The notes under the pieces are model-generated. The model worked only from the letters and a program-made list of their open reading frames with translations. It was not told the DNA's origin and ran no database searches. Shown here piece after piece: positions 8,451 to 18,600 of a stretch of 64,000 nucleotides of DNA. The position numbers and the translations under genes were made by a program. This stretch comes from Sphingomonas endophytica. Lineage in GTDB: Bacteria; Pseudomonadota; Alphaproteobacteria; Sphingomonadales; Sphingomonadaceae. The DNA lies in the NCBI RefSeq assembly GCF_014199415.1, contig NZ_JACIJN010000002.1:186001-250000 (forward strand), read 5' to 3'. Positions within the stretch are counted from its first letter, which is position 1, and each line of letters opens with the position of its first letter.

Positions 8451-9374
8451 ATGAACGTGACGAAGAAGATCCGCCGCGCGCTGCTGCTGGCGGCGGCAAG
8501 CATGGCCGGCACGGCGACGGCGCAGGCACCGGGCGGCGATTATGCGGCGAGCGTGATCGGCGCGCCGCCAGCCGAATGGAAGCTCGATTCCTTCTACAAA
8601 CGCTATGTCGATGCGGTGGGGATTCCAATCACCTCGTCGGCCGCGGTGCCCGATGCCGCGTTGCTGCGCGCGCGCGACATCGTGACCGGGATGCTGATCG
8701 ACCGCCCCGACGTGCGGCGCGTGATGATCGCGCAACATATCCGCGTCGCGATCCTCGGCGTGCAGGAGGGGACGGTCGACCTGCCCGAGCAGCGCGACTG
8801 GAAGAAGCCGACGCGCGACGATCCGCGTCTGACGATCTGCGAGCGCAAACATTATGACGAGCGAATCGGGCGGTTGACCGATGCGCAATATTGGAACGGC
8901 CGCGCGCGGGGTACCGGCGGGCAGCTGATCAGCGCCGGGGCGGAGAATCTGCTCGGCATCCCTGGCGAGCGCTATTTCGGCGAGCATATCTTCGTCCACG
9001 AATTCTCGCATGGCATCCTCAGCGCGGTCGCGGTCGCCGATCCGGCGCTCTATGCGCGGGTCGAGCGCGCCTATGCGGCGGCCGCGGCGCGCGGCATGTG
9101 GAAGGGCGAATATGCGATGACCACGATGCAGGAATATTGGGCGGAGGGCACGCAGACCTGGTTCAATTCGAACATGCAGGCGGTGGTCGACGGGCAGGTG
9201 ATCCTGAACGATGCCGACCTGCTCCGCTACGATCCGGCGCTCTATAACGTGCTGTCGGAAGTGTATGGCAGCAACCACCATCTGTCGGGCGACGTGTTCT
9301 ACATGCATCCGGCGCGGGTACGGCCGGGGGCGCCCGCTGGCGCGCCGCCGCGGGCGACTGCCGAGGTGTGTTGA
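8451..9374 (+). CDS. Secreted zincin-type metallopeptidase-like protein
   Basis: A 307-residue protein with a Sec signal peptide (RRALLLAAASMAGTATAQA). The centre holds IFVHEFSHGI, a HExxH zinc motif (H-E-F-S-H), and about 40-50 residues later MQEYWAEGTQTWF, where a glutamate could be the third zinc ligand as in gluzincins. I do not recognise a named family beyond the zincin fold. The gene starts 2 bp after the GH127-like gene, so the two are co-transcribed and both products are exported. Possible roles are trimming of glycoprotein substrate or of outer-membrane partners; this is inference only. Confidence 0.6.
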   Translation: MNVTKKIRRALLLAAASMAGTATAQAPGGDYAASVIGAPPAEWKLDSFYKRYVDAVGIPITSSAAVPDAALLRARDIVTGMLIDRPDVRRVMIAQHIRVAILGVQEGTVDLPEQRDWKKPTRDDPRLTICERKHYDERIGRLTDAQYWNGRARGTGGQLISAGAENLLGIPGERYFGEHIFVHEFSHGILSAVAVADPALYARVERAYAAAAARGMWKGEYAMTTMQEYWAEGTQTWFNSNMQAVVDGQVILNDADLLRYDPALYNVLSEVYGSNHHLSGDVFYMHPARVRPGAPAGAPPRATAEVC

Positions 9375-9441
9375 GGCGGCTGTTGATTTGTCGGTAGGTT
9401 GGCGCGGCGATTTGATTGCGCTGGGTTGAAGTATCTGCGCC

Positions 9442-9547
9442 CGTCACCCCGGCGAAGGCCGGGGCCCAGTTGGGGAGGCCGAGGTAACGAAGCGCGACGC
9501 ATCCTCAGCGTCCCCCAACCGGGCCCGGCCTTCGCCGGGGTGGGGCG
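9442..9547. repeat. Palindromic intergenic repeat (GTCACCCCGGCGAAGG family)
   Basis: The left arm beginning CGTCACCCCGGCGAAGGCC is mirrored by the right arm GGCCTTCGCCGGGGTG, with AGTTGGGG/CCCCCAAC inner pairs. It would fold into one long cruciform or hairpin at a convergent junction. Confidence 0.75.
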
Positions 9548-9606
9548 TCAGCTTTGCTGAAGCAGGTTCTTTACCTTCAACAAGTGGCCGGCACTTGCCT
9601 TTGTCT

Positions 9607-9713
9607 GTCGTCCCGGACCCTTCGGCAAGCTCAGGAGAGCCTTGATCCGGGCCCCGCTTTTACCCCGTCAATGCCGAAGAAGCGGGGCCCCGGGTCGAGC
9701 CCCGGGGCGACGA
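9607..9713. repeat. Palindromic intergenic repeat (CCGGACCCTTCG family)
   Basis: An arm with GTCCCGGACCCTTCGGCAAG, then GATCCGGGCCCCGCTT, is mirrored by AAGCGGGGCCCCGGGTCGAG and CCCGGGGCGACG. Related copies occur at 31820-32042 and 59433-59516. Confidence 0.75.
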
Positions 9714-9728
9714 GAGGTGGCGCTGGAC

Positions 9729-11291
9729 TTAGCCCTTCGACGCGCCGCAACCCGGGACGACCGATGGCTTCGCCTTCGTCGGCACCGCCGCGCGGGGGGC
9801 GAGTGCTTCCCATTCCTGTACCGCGACGCCGGCATATTTGCCGGCGCGACCCGAGGCGTCGAACACCGCGCGCAGGCAGCGGGTGGTGATCGTCGGGAAG
9901 CGCACTGCCTGCCAGCCGTTCACGCCCGTGCCATAGCCGCTGGCGTCCGGCACCGGCTTCCACCCGTCTCGCCAATATTCGAGATGCCAGCCGCGCGGCG
10001 GCGCGACGCCTTCTTCCGCGCCGGCGGGGTGGTCGGACCAGAAGTAGATGCGGCTGCCGTCCAGCGTCACCGGCTTCGGCCACCGATATTCGATCCATTG
10101 CTGCGGCGGGTTGCTGGGCGACCAGCTGCCCCACAGGTCGGGCGGCAGCGGGTTGTCCTTGACCACGCCGTCGTTGAGCGACTTGATCCAATATTGCAGC
10201 GGGATCGGCTCGTTCGAGGCAGCAGCATGGGCGGCAGCGGCGATGTTGCGCGTCGGGGTCGCGGGTGGCTGCGGGCGGCGGGTCGGCGTGACCGGGCGGA
10301 TCGCCGCGGGGGTGACGCTGTCGTCCCATTCCATTCGGTCGATCGCGACGCTGCGGCGGAAATGCCCGCCGCCGACCGCATCGGCGGTATGGTAGGTGAG
10401 ATACCATTGCCCCTTGAACGCGACCGCGCCGGGATGGTCGGTGGTCGAGCTGACCGGCGGCAGCACGACGCCGCGATAGGTCCATGGCCCGAGCGCCGAG
10501 GGCGCGCTGCCATAGGCGATGCAGGCGTGATAGACCGCGGGGGTGCAGGGCGAGTTCGGGCCGGCGTTGTTGCCCGCATAGAGCATGTAATAGGTGCCCT
10601 TGCGCTTCATCAGCCACGGCGCCTCGAAGAAACCGGTGAGCGTCTTCACGCTGATCGCGTCGCCCTTCGGCGTCAGCATGTCCTGCGCCAGTTCCACCCC
10701 GCGCAACTGACCGAACGTGCCCCAGTAGAGATAGACGCGCTTGTCGTCATCGATCAGCACGGTGGGGTCAATGTTCTGGATGTCGTTCGGAACGCCCACG
10801 CGCTGCGAGATGATCGGCCCGGAGGGATGCGCGTCGCGCCACGGCCCGGTGATCCGATCGGCGACCGCGACGCCGATCGCGAACCGGTCCGGCGCGTCGC
10901 TGTCGCGCTCCAGCACCGGCGCGTACAGGTAATAACGGCCGTCGAGGCCCTTGACGATCTGTCCCGCATAGGCGCGGCCCGGCTCGGCCCAGGCGAACAC
11001 CGCCTCCGGGCGCGCGATCGACGGATAGTGGCGCCAGCGCCCGGAGGCGGGGTCCTTGGTCGACAGCAATTGCCATTCGTTCATGATGAAGTCGTTGACG
11101 TTCGGTGCCGCCTCGTCGCGGCCGGCGAGGATCCACAAGGTCCCGCCATCGACGAACGGTGCGGGATCGGTCGAGTAATAACGCCCGTCGGCGAGGATCG
11201 GATTGCCCGGCGCGACTACCGGAATGCCATCCTGTGCAAGCACCGCGGCGGGGAGGGTGGCGAGCACGGCGGCGATGGTGAAGCGGCTCAC
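9729..11291 (-). CDS. Glycoside hydrolase family 43 protein with C-terminal F5/8-like domain
   Basis: The 520-residue exported protein (signal MSRFTIAAVLATLPAAVLAQ) has a five-bladed GH43 propeller. The expected acidic triad is visible: Asp42 in YYSTDPAPF (general base), Asp175 in NIDPTVLIDDD (pKa modulator) and Glu223 in FFEAPWLMKRKG (general acid). After a Pro/Thr linker near residue 340, a discoidin-like domain follows (YRWPKPVTLDGSRIYFWSD), related to that in the GH127-like protein at 7351. GH43 enzymes include arabinanases, arabinofuranosidases and xylosidases; the adjacent GH127 gene favours an arabinose-containing substrate. Its start overlaps the GH127 stop by 4 bp (ATGA), so translation is coupled. 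Confidence 0.88.
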   Translation of the reverse strand: MSRFTIAAVLATLPAAVLAQDGIPVVAPGNPILADGRYYSTDPAPFVDGGTLWILAGRDEAAPNVNDFIMNEWQLLSTKDPASGRWRHYPSIARPEAVFAWAEPGRAYAGQIVKGLDGRYYLYAPVLERDSDAPDRFAIGVAVADRITGPWRDAHPSGPIISQRVGVPNDIQNIDPTVLIDDDKRVYLYWGTFGQLRGVELAQDMLTPKGDAISVKTLTGFFEAPWLMKRKGTYYMLYAGNNAGPNSPCTPAVYHACIAYGSAPSALGPWTYRGVVLPPVSSTTDHPGAVAFKGQWYLTYHTADAVGGGHFRRSVAIDRMEWDDSVTPAAIRPVTPTRRPQPPATPTRNIAAAAHAAASNEPIPLQYWIKSLNDGVVKDNPLPPDLWGSWSPSNPPQQWIEYRWPKPVTLDGSRIYFWSDHPAGAEEGVAPPRGWHLEYWRDGWKPVPDASGYGTGVNGWQAVRFPTITTRCLRAVFDASGRAGKYAGVAVQEWEALAPRAAVPTKAKPSVVPGCGASKG

Positions 11292-13663
11292 TTCGCGGCC
11301 TCCTTCTCGGCGAGCAGCCGCGCCCCGAACAGCGGGCCGGCGGTCTGCCCCTGATGCGGCACCACGCGGACACGCAGCGATGACTTGCCGCGCGTCAGCG
11401 CCTGCGGCAGCGGATAGTCGATGTCGATGAAGCGGCCGGGCGCGCTGCCCTTGAGCAATTCGCTGGCGACCTTCACGTCGTCGACCAGAATGTCGAAGCC
11501 GCGATTGCTGTCATCGCCCCAATAGGTCGCCTGCAGCACCAACGGGCCGGGCCGCGCCTTGAGCGTGAATGCCATATAGCCGCCCGAGCGTACGTCGCGC
11601 CCGTTGCGGCCGCGATAGCTGACCGGCCACGATTGCTCGCTTTCGAGATTATGGTCGCGCTCGGGCTGCATCTCGCCGAAGTGCATGACGTCGATTGAGC
11701 GCGCGGCGACGTCCTGCTGGCGGGCCTGTTCGGCGCGGAAGGCGGCTTCCTCCTTGCGCCACTCGCCCTCGGTGAACTCGCGAAAATAGACCGCGCTGCG
11801 ACGTTCGTACTGGCGGTAAAAGGGAACGAAGGTCAGGTCGCCCGGGCGGCCGACTCCTTTGGTGGCGAAGGTCGCCGCCGCACCCGCGACGGGCGTGAAG
11901 GCGGCGAGAACGTCGTCGCCGACCAGCGCCGGCTCGGCGCCCTGCCACGGCGTCTCCGCCGGCCCCATGTCGGCGGCGAGCACCAGCGGGCCGCGCAGGA
12001 TCGCGACCCGCCCGCCGCCCTGCGCGACTTCGGTGCGCAGCTCCAGCGGCAGCGTGATCGCGAGCGTATCGCCGGCCTTCCAGCGGCGCTCGACGATCGC
12101 ATAGCCGCCAGCGTGCCCGGTCGTCACCGGCTCGCCGTTGACGGTGACCTGCTCGCGGCCCGCCGCCCAGGCCGGGACGCGCAGCGCGACCGGGAAGCGG
12201 CCGCGCTTGCCGAGCGTCGTGAAGGTCAGCCGCGCCTCGGACTCGTACGGGTAGCCGGTCGCCAGCGCCAGCGTCGCGGCCCGTGCGCGCCACTGCGCCT
12301 GCGCGGGAATGTAGAGGTTGACGAGCAACATGCCCTCGCCCTCCCAGAAGATCGAGTCGCCGTGCTTGGCGTGCGCCTCCATGCCGCTGCCGCCGCAGCA
12401 GACGAAGCCTTCCTGACCGGCCGGCGCATGGTCGCGCGCCGCGCCCGAGAGCATTGGGGTAAAATAGGTGAAGCCGCGGGTGCGCGGGTTCAGTTGCGAC
12501 AGCGTGTGGTTCAGGTGGGCGCGCTCGTAATAGTCGAAATAGCCGCCATCCGGCGTCTGGGCGAACAGGTGCCGCGACAATTTGAGCATGTTGTAGGTGT
12601 TGCAATGCTCGCAGGTCGCCTCGCTGAGATTGCGCGCGATGCGATCCGGGCCAAAGAAATATTCGCGGTCGGCATTGCCGCCGATGACGTAGCTGTGATG
12701 CTGGGTCACGCGCGCCCAGAAGAAGTGCGACGCGGTGCGATAGCGTTGCTCGCCGGTCAGCTCGTAGAGCCGCGCGAGCCCGACCAGTTTCGGCACCTGC
12801 GTATTGGCGTGGAAGCCGGCGAGCTTGTCCTCCTGGTTCGCCAGCGGATCGAGCACGCGACGGTCGTAGATGCGCCGTGCGATCGCGAGCCAGCGTGGAT
12901 CCTTGGTGCGCGCATAAAGTTCGGCGAAGCTTTCGTTGAGCCCGCCATATTCGCAGGCGAGCACCTTTTGCATCTGCTCGTCGTCGAGCGCGGCGAACAC
13001 GCGCTCGAAATAGGTCGCGAGCCCCAGCACGACGGTCAGCGCCTGCGCATTGCCCCAGCCGGCGTGGACGTCGAGCAGGCCGGCGAACAATTTGTGGACG
13101 GTGTAGAGCGGCGACCATGAGCCGTTGAGGTCGAACCCGCCCGAGCGGATCTCGCCGCGCATCAGCTCGGGGAAGATCTCCTCGCCGTCGACGATCGCGG
13201 TTTCGCCCTTCCGCTTGCGGCCGAGCGCGCCGACATAGCCGGTGCCGCGCTTCGCCTGCGCTTCGGCGAGTTCGGCGACGATGTAATCGGCGCGACGGCG
13301 GCATTCGGTGTCGCCGGTCTGCTGGTGCATCAGCACCAGCGCGGTCAGATAATGGCCGAGCGTGTGACCGGCGAGCGAGTCACTCTCCCAGCCGCCGTAG
13401 ATCTCGGCCTTGGGCTCGAGCCCGGCATATTTGCGGAAATTGTGCAGCAAGCGGTCGGCGCTGAGCCCGAGCAGATAGGCGCGATCGGCCTCGACTGCGG
13501 TCGCGAAGTCGGAGGGAGCGAGGCGGATGTCGGAGAGCGGCAGCGGCGCGGCGTGCGCCGGGAGGCGAGCGCGCCCGGCAGCTCGAAGCGCCTGCGGCAG
13601 CGCGGTCGCGGTCGCCACGGCAGCCGCTCCGGTCATCAGCGCGCGGCGGGTTAAGGCCGACAT
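11288..13663 (-). CDS. GH127 beta-L-arabinofuranosidase-like enzyme
   Basis: The 791-residue protein has a twin-arginine signal (LTRRALMTGAAAVATATALP) and a full DUF1680/GH127 barrel. Landmarks are SDSLAGHTLGHYLTALVLMH, GGFDLNGSWSPLYTVHKL and QVPKLVGLARLYELTGEQRY. Glu352 and Cys354 in ATCEHCNTYNML, with Cys422 and Cys423 in GFVCCGGSGMEAH, match the zinc ligands of characterised GH127 enzymes, where the first of the paired cysteines is also the nucleophile. C-terminal beta domains follow. It should remove terminal beta-L-arabinofuranose, with the exact linkage unproven. AGGAGGAT precedes the ATG. It is the first gene of an operon with GH43 and diverges from GH27. Confidence 0.92.
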   Translation of the reverse strand: MSALTRRALMTGAAAVATATALPQALRAAGRARLPAHAAPLPLSDIRLAPSDFATAVEADRAYLLGLSADRLLHNFRKYAGLEPKAEIYGGWESDSLAGHTLGHYLTALVLMHQQTGDTECRRRADYIVAELAEAQAKRGTGYVGALGRKRKGETAIVDGEEIFPELMRGEIRSGGFDLNGSWSPLYTVHKLFAGLLDVHAGWGNAQALTVVLGLATYFERVFAALDDEQMQKVLACEYGGLNESFAELYARTKDPRWLAIARRIYDRRVLDPLANQEDKLAGFHANTQVPKLVGLARLYELTGEQRYRTASHFFWARVTQHHSYVIGGNADREYFFGPDRIARNLSEATCEHCNTYNMLKLSRHLFAQTPDGGYFDYYERAHLNHTLSQLNPRTRGFTYFTPMLSGAARDHAPAGQEGFVCCGGSGMEAHAKHGDSIFWEGEGMLLVNLYIPAQAQWRARAATLALATGYPYESEARLTFTTLGKRGRFPVALRVPAWAAGREQVTVNGEPVTTGHAGGYAIVERRWKAGDTLAITLPLELRTEVAQGGGRVAILRGPLVLAADMGPAETPWQGAEPALVGDDVLAAFTPVAGAAATFATKGVGRPGDLTFVPFYRQYERRSAVYFREFTEGEWRKEEAAFRAEQARQQDVAARSIDVMHFGEMQPERDHNLESEQSWPVSYRGRNGRDVRSGGYMAFTLKARPGPLVLQATYWGDDSNRGFDILVDDVKVASELLKGSAPGRFIDIDYPLPQALTRGKSSLRVRVVPHQGQTAGPLFGARLLAEKEAAK

Positions 13664-13676
13664 CCAGATCCTCCTG

Positions 13677-13718
13677 TTGATTGCTCTACTTTACTCGGAC
13701 ATAAAACGTATACGATAT
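13677..13718 (+). promoter_or_regulatory. Candidate GH27 promoter with palindromic CGTATACG at +1
   Basis: TTGATT (13677-13682), a 17-bp spacer and CATAAA (13700-13705) are followed at once by CGTATACG (13707-13714), an 8-bp palindrome in the longer CGTATACGATAT that resembles 7269-7280. A protein bound there would sit on the transcription start. The site lies between the divergent GH127 and GH27 genes and could control both. Confidence 0.45.
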
Positions 13719-13759
13719 CTGCTGCGGTGCAAGGGTCGCTGATGACGACAGGGGGTGGG

Positions 13760-15307
13760 ATGATGCGCACATTCGCGATGGCGTTTTCGATCATGGCGGC
13801 GAGCGTGGCGTCGGCGCCGGCGCTGGCGCGCGCCGCCGCGCCCGTGTTGCCGGCCAGGCCGGGCGCGACGTTGCGCGTCGCCTTCGACCAGCGCGCGCCG
13901 CGGCCCGGCGTGCGATTGCTGGAGCTGACGCGGACGCGCGACGGCTGGCGGGGGCAGCTCACCTCCGACTGGTACGGGACGATGCCGATGCGCAACATCG
14001 TCCGTGACGGCGACACGGTCCGCTTCGATGTCCGCAACATCAACACGCCCGGCCAGCCGGTGCGGCGCTGGACCGCGACGCTGACCCCGTCCGGGGTGCT
14101 GCTGACCGGCGGTATCTGGTTCTCGGAGGTGCGGCAGACCGGCAAGCCGGTCGGCGCGGCGCGCGCGGCGGCGCTGGCGCATCACGCGGTCGCCTTGCCC
14201 GCGCTCGGCACGATCGCGCCCGACGGGCTGGCGGCGACACCGCCGATGGGGTGGAGCAGCTGGAACAAGTTTGCCGAACGGATCGATGATCGTACGATCC
14301 GCGCGATCGCCGATGCGATGGTGTCGAGCGGGCTGCGCGATGCCGGCTATCGCTACGTCAACATCGACGACGGCTGGCAGGGGGAGCGCGGCGCGGATGG
14401 CGAACTGCGGCCGAATGCGAAATTCCCCGACATGAGGGCGCTGGCCGATTACGTCCATGCGCGCGGGCTGAAGCTCGGGCTCTATAGCTCGCCGGGATTG
14501 AAGACCTGCGCGGGCTATACGGGCAGTTACGGCCATGTCGCGCAGGATGCGCGGACCTTTGCGCGCTGGGGTGTCGACTATCTGAAGTACGATCTCTGCT
14601 CGGGCGAATGGCAATATGACGATGCCGACCGCGTGCGCCGCAGCTATTACGAGATGGGGGCGGCGCTGAAGGCGACCGGCCGCGCGATCGTCTACTCGCT
14701 GTGCGAATACGGGCGGTTCGAAGTAGCCAGCTGGGGCCGTGCGGTCGGCGGGCATCTGTGGCGCACGACCGGCGACATCACCGACGACTATGCCAGCATG
14801 AGCGAAATCGGCTTCGTGCGAAACCCGCGCTTCGCGCCTGCCGGCCCGGGCGGGTGGAACGATCCCGACATGCTCGAGATCGGTAATGGCGGGATGAGCG
14901 ACGACGAATATCGCACCCACTTGACGTTATGGGCGATGTCCGCCGCGCCGCTGATGATGGGGCATGACGTGCGCACCACCAGTCCCGCTGCGCTGGCGCT
15001 GCTGTCGCACCGCGCGGTGATTGCGATCGATCAGGATGCGGCCGGCGTTCAGGGGAAGGCGGTGCGCGTGGCCGGCGCACAGGAAGTCTGGGCCAAGCGG
15101 CTGGCGGACGGCGCGGTGGCGATCGCCCTGTTCAACCGCGGCGACCGGCCGGTTGAGATGCGCGTGACGGCCGCCGACGCCGGCTTCGCGCGCTTCTCGG
15201 CGCTCCGCGATCTGTGGCGTGATGCGGACCTGCCGCCTGCGGGCACCACCTTTACCGTCCCGGCGCATGGCACGGTCCTCCTGCGCGCCGCGGGCGAGCG
15301 GGCGTAA
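13760..15307 (+). CDS. GH27 alpha-galactosidase or beta-L-arabinopyranosidase
   Basis: The 515-residue exported protein (signal MRTFAMAFSIMAASVASAPALA) has an N-terminal beta domain of about 130 residues and then a GH27 barrel: TPPMGWSSWNKF, YVNIDDGWQ, GLKLGLYSSPGLKTCAGYTG, the nucleophile aspartate in DYLKYDLC (codon 14591-14593) and the acid/base motif GGWNDPDMLEIG. A C-terminal beta domain closes the protein. The family covers alpha-galactosidases and beta-L-arabinopyranosidases; the arabinan-type context makes the second possible. The start is set at 13760 because AGGGGGTGGG precedes it; 13763 is equivalent. Confidence 0.9.
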   Translation: MMRTFAMAFSIMAASVASAPALARAAAPVLPARPGATLRVAFDQRAPRPGVRLLELTRTRDGWRGQLTSDWYGTMPMRNIVRDGDTVRFDVRNINTPGQPVRRWTATLTPSGVLLTGGIWFSEVRQTGKPVGAARAAALAHHAVALPALGTIAPDGLAATPPMGWSSWNKFAERIDDRTIRAIADAMVSSGLRDAGYRYVNIDDGWQGERGADGELRPNAKFPDMRALADYVHARGLKLGLYSSPGLKTCAGYTGSYGHVAQDARTFARWGVDYLKYDLCSGEWQYDDADRVRRSYYEMGAALKATGRAIVYSLCEYGRFEVASWGRAVGGHLWRTTGDITDDYASMSEIGFVRNPRFAPAGPGGWNDPDMLEIGNGGMSDDEYRTHLTLWAMSAAPLMMGHDVRTTSPAALALLSHRAVIAIDQDAAGVQGKAVRVAGAQEVWAKRLADGAVAIALFNRGDRPVEMRVTAADAGFARFSALRDLWRDADLPPAGTTFTVPAHGTVLLRAAGERA

Positions 15308-15679
15308 TCGCCTCCACCCCGCGTGTCGTCACGCGCGAGGTTCCAAGCTCGCCAATGGATAGCTGCGGACCGACCGCGCGCGCATTGCCGCGTCGCGGCT
15401 GGCGGCCCCTCCACTCGAAGGGCAATGCCAATCATCAAAGAGGCTTGATATTGGTAAGTCTTTGGTTTTATAGACTTGTCGCAGTTGGAGGCGGACGAAC
15501 GCTGGTCTGCTCAAGTCGCCGGCAGATCGTCGTCTCTTTACCATGATGTGCGGCCTTGAAAATCGCTGCAGATCAAGATGTCTGGCGTGAGAAGCGCTTG
15601 ACAAAATCGCGGCGTGGCTCATTAAATAAAAAAGCCTTATTAAATAAAAAGCTGTTTTCAGGGATGAAGGGGAGGATCA
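15308..15679 (+). other. AT-rich regulatory gap upstream of the TonB-dependent receptor
   Basis: These 372 bp hold no credible gene. Base composition is clearly richer in A and T than the neighbours from about 15430, with A/T runs at 15621-15655. A promoter candidate sits at 15598-15626. A long 5' untranslated region or operators for the receptor operon fit this position. Confidence 0.6.
15598..15626 (+). promoter_or_regulatory. Candidate promoter of the receptor-led operon
   Basis: A perfect TTGACA (15598-15603), a 17-bp spacer and ATTAAA (15621-15626) stand 54 bp before the receptor start. The -10 lies in the first of two direct copies of ATTAAATAAAAA (15621 onward and 15639 onward), which could be a tandem binding site. 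Confidence 0.5.
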
Positions 15680-18600
15680 ATGCGTAAGATTACAATGCGC
15701 GGCGCCATGATGGCCGCCGCCTCGCCGGTCGTGCTCACCATGGCGATGATCGGGAGCGCCGCGGCGCAGACCGCCACCGCCGATGCCGTCGCCACGTCCG
15801 CCGATCAGGTCGCCGCACCCACGCAGACCGACGATGGCGCCGGCGATATCGTTGTCACCGGCATCCGCGCGTCGCAGGCGCGTGCGATCGAGGTGAAGCG
15901 CAATGCCGACAGCGTCGTCGAGGCGATCAGCGCTCAGGACATCGGCAAACTGCCCGACGTCACCATCTCCGATTCGCTCCAACGCATCGCCGGCGTCCAG
16001 ATCCGTCGCGACGCGGGCGAGGGCGCGGCGATCAACATCCGCGGCCTGCCGCAGGTGACGACGTTGCTCAACGGCGAGCAGTTCCTCGGCGCCAATTCGG
16101 TCACCACCGTGCAGCCGAACTTCACCGACATTCCGTCGCAGCTCTTCTCGGGCGCGACCGTGTTCAAGTCGCCGACCGCCTCGCTCCAGCAGGCGGGCCT
16201 GTCGGGCACCGTCGACCTGCTGACGCGCCGCCCGTTCGACCTGAAGCGCGGCCTGACCTTCTCGGCCGCCGCCGAGGGGCAGTATGGCGACAAGACCAAG
16301 AAGTGGAATCCGTCCGCCAACGGCCTGATCGCCTTTCATGGCGAGCGCGTTGGCCTGCTGGTGTCGGCCGCCTACAGCGACCTGACGCTCGCCAACAGCT
16401 TCCGCGGGATCCAGGATTATGGTGTCGCGCTGAACAACGAATATGGCCGCGACGCCGTGCTGGGCAGCGATGGCGTGCTGTCACCCGCGATCGCGGGGCA
16501 GTTCGCCACCGGCAACAATGGCGTCAGCCGAGGCACGCCGATCCGCAACGCGTCGGGCGCGCTCGTCGGTTACGACCTCAACGGCGATGGTGACGCAAAC
16601 GACACCTTCATCACGCCGCAATCGCACACCGCGTGGAACCGGATCACCGATCGTCAGCGTTTCGGCGCGAACGCTTCATTGCAATTCGAGATCAACGATG
16701 CGCTGCAACTGACGGCTGACGCCTTCTACACGCGTCAGACCCAATATGATCGCACCGCGGGCTTCCAGTTCCAGAATGTTGACTGGCTGTCGTCGCCGTT
16801 CGTGCCGACCAAGTCGACCGATACCGGCGCGACCTACAATCAGGCGGTCAATATCGGCGACCGCGCCAACCCGAACGGTGGCGACCGTATTCCCATCACC
16901 GCCAGCCGGCCGTTCAACGTCAACACCGTCCAGCAATATACCTACGGGTTGCCCAACTTCGACAGCTATTCGGAAACCTTCCGCACCAAGAGCGAGTCGC
17001 AGAACTACAATCTGCAGCTCGACTGGAAGCCGTCCGAGACCTTCAAGGCGACGGTGCGCGGCATCTACGGCAAGGCATATCGCAACCGCGATCAGTCCTA
17101 TACGCAGTTCAGCCTGACCAATGGCAAGCAGTGGGCGTATAATGGCGTCGGCAATTATCCAGGCGGTGACGTCACCTTCAATCCTACCGGCTATCAGATC
17201 TACGGCGACACCGCGACCGTCGACTATTCGAGCGGCGCGCCTGTCTTCGGCTTCTCGCCGGGCTTCCTGGCGCAGGCGTCGGACCCGTCGCGTTACGGGC
17301 TGAAGACGATCTCGTCCGAAGGCAACGTCTATCAGAACGGCGACATCTGGGCGCTGCGCGGCGATGCCGAATGGCAGGCCAACGACCAGCTCAAGGTCGC
17401 GTTCGGCGGCCGCTACGGCGAGCGGAGCGTCGATCAGTTCACGTTCGACCGCGTGTCGCCCTTCTATGCCGGCAACCGCGACAATGCGGTCAACCCGGCG
17501 GCGGGCTGCCTCGTCAAGTGGAAGGCGTTCGACGTCAACCTGAACGACAAGTCGTGCTCGGTGCTCGATCCGCAGGGCAATGCCTATACCGCCGGGCTGA
17601 CGCGGCAGGCGACCGATCCGATCTTCGCCGGGCTCATCAAGCAATATCAGCTGCCGGCCAATGGTGCGCCGAACCTCTACGCGCTCGATCCGAAGGCGAT
17701 GGACGACAGTGAGGCCTGGCAGAACAAATTCTATCCAGGCAGCCAGAATCTCGTGAACCCGGCGCTGTCGTTCGACGTCCACACGCGCCAGATCTCGGGC
17801 TATGCGCAGGTGTCGGGTGAGGGCGAGCTGCTCGGGATGCCGTTCCGCGCCAATGGCGGCCTGCAGGTCGTCAACACCAAGCTGAACGTCCGCCAGAACA
17901 TCGTCGGCAATCCGCAGCCGTACGGCGTATCGGGCGTCGACGCGGGTGATCTGGTGACCAAGCGCGAGTTCACCGACTTCCTGCCGTCGATCAACATCGC
18001 CTTCGACGTCACCAGCAAGCTGCGCGCACGCGCCGCTTTCTCGAAGACGATGACCTTGCTCGACTTCCAGCAATGGGGCGGCGGTCTGAACGTCGGCTAT
18101 GCGATCAACACCACGATCAATCCGGCGCGCTTCGAGGCGCAGACCGCGACCTCGGTCGGCAATCCGAACCTCAACCCGTGGCGCGCGACCAACGTCGAGG
18201 CCAGCTTCGAATATTATACCGGACGGTCGAGCCTGCTCGCGGTCGGCGCGTTCTACATCGCGGTCGACAGCTTCATCACGAACACGACCGAGATCCGCAA
18301 CGACATCCCCGACAATGACGGCGTGATCCGTCGTCCGGTCGTCACCAACACGCTCGCGCAGGGTGAAGGCGGGACGCTGAAGGGCATCGAGGCCTCGGCG
18401 CGGCAGTCGCTCGCCGATTATGGCGTCAACGGCTTCCTCGGCGGGTTCGGCGTCGACGCCAACTACACGCTGTCGCTGGGCGATGCCGGACTGGTCGATC
18501 TGGCCGGCAACAACCAGCCGTTCCAGGACAATTCGAAACATCAGGTCAATGCGGCGCTGTGGTTCGAAAAGTACGGGTTGCAGGCGCGCGTCGCCTATAA

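Larger units (their letters stand above)
9375..9728. other. Gene-free convergent junction filled by two palindromic repeats
   Basis: These 354 bp between the convergent metallopeptidase and GH43 genes hold two long imperfect palindromes (9442-9547 and 9607-9713) and no credible gene. Short open frames across it are translations of the repeats. Confidence 0.7.

Noticed and set aside
9442..9713. CRISPR-like repeat-spacer array
   Set aside because: The repeats are single palindromes of different families without regular spacing or spacers, and there are no cas genes in the window.
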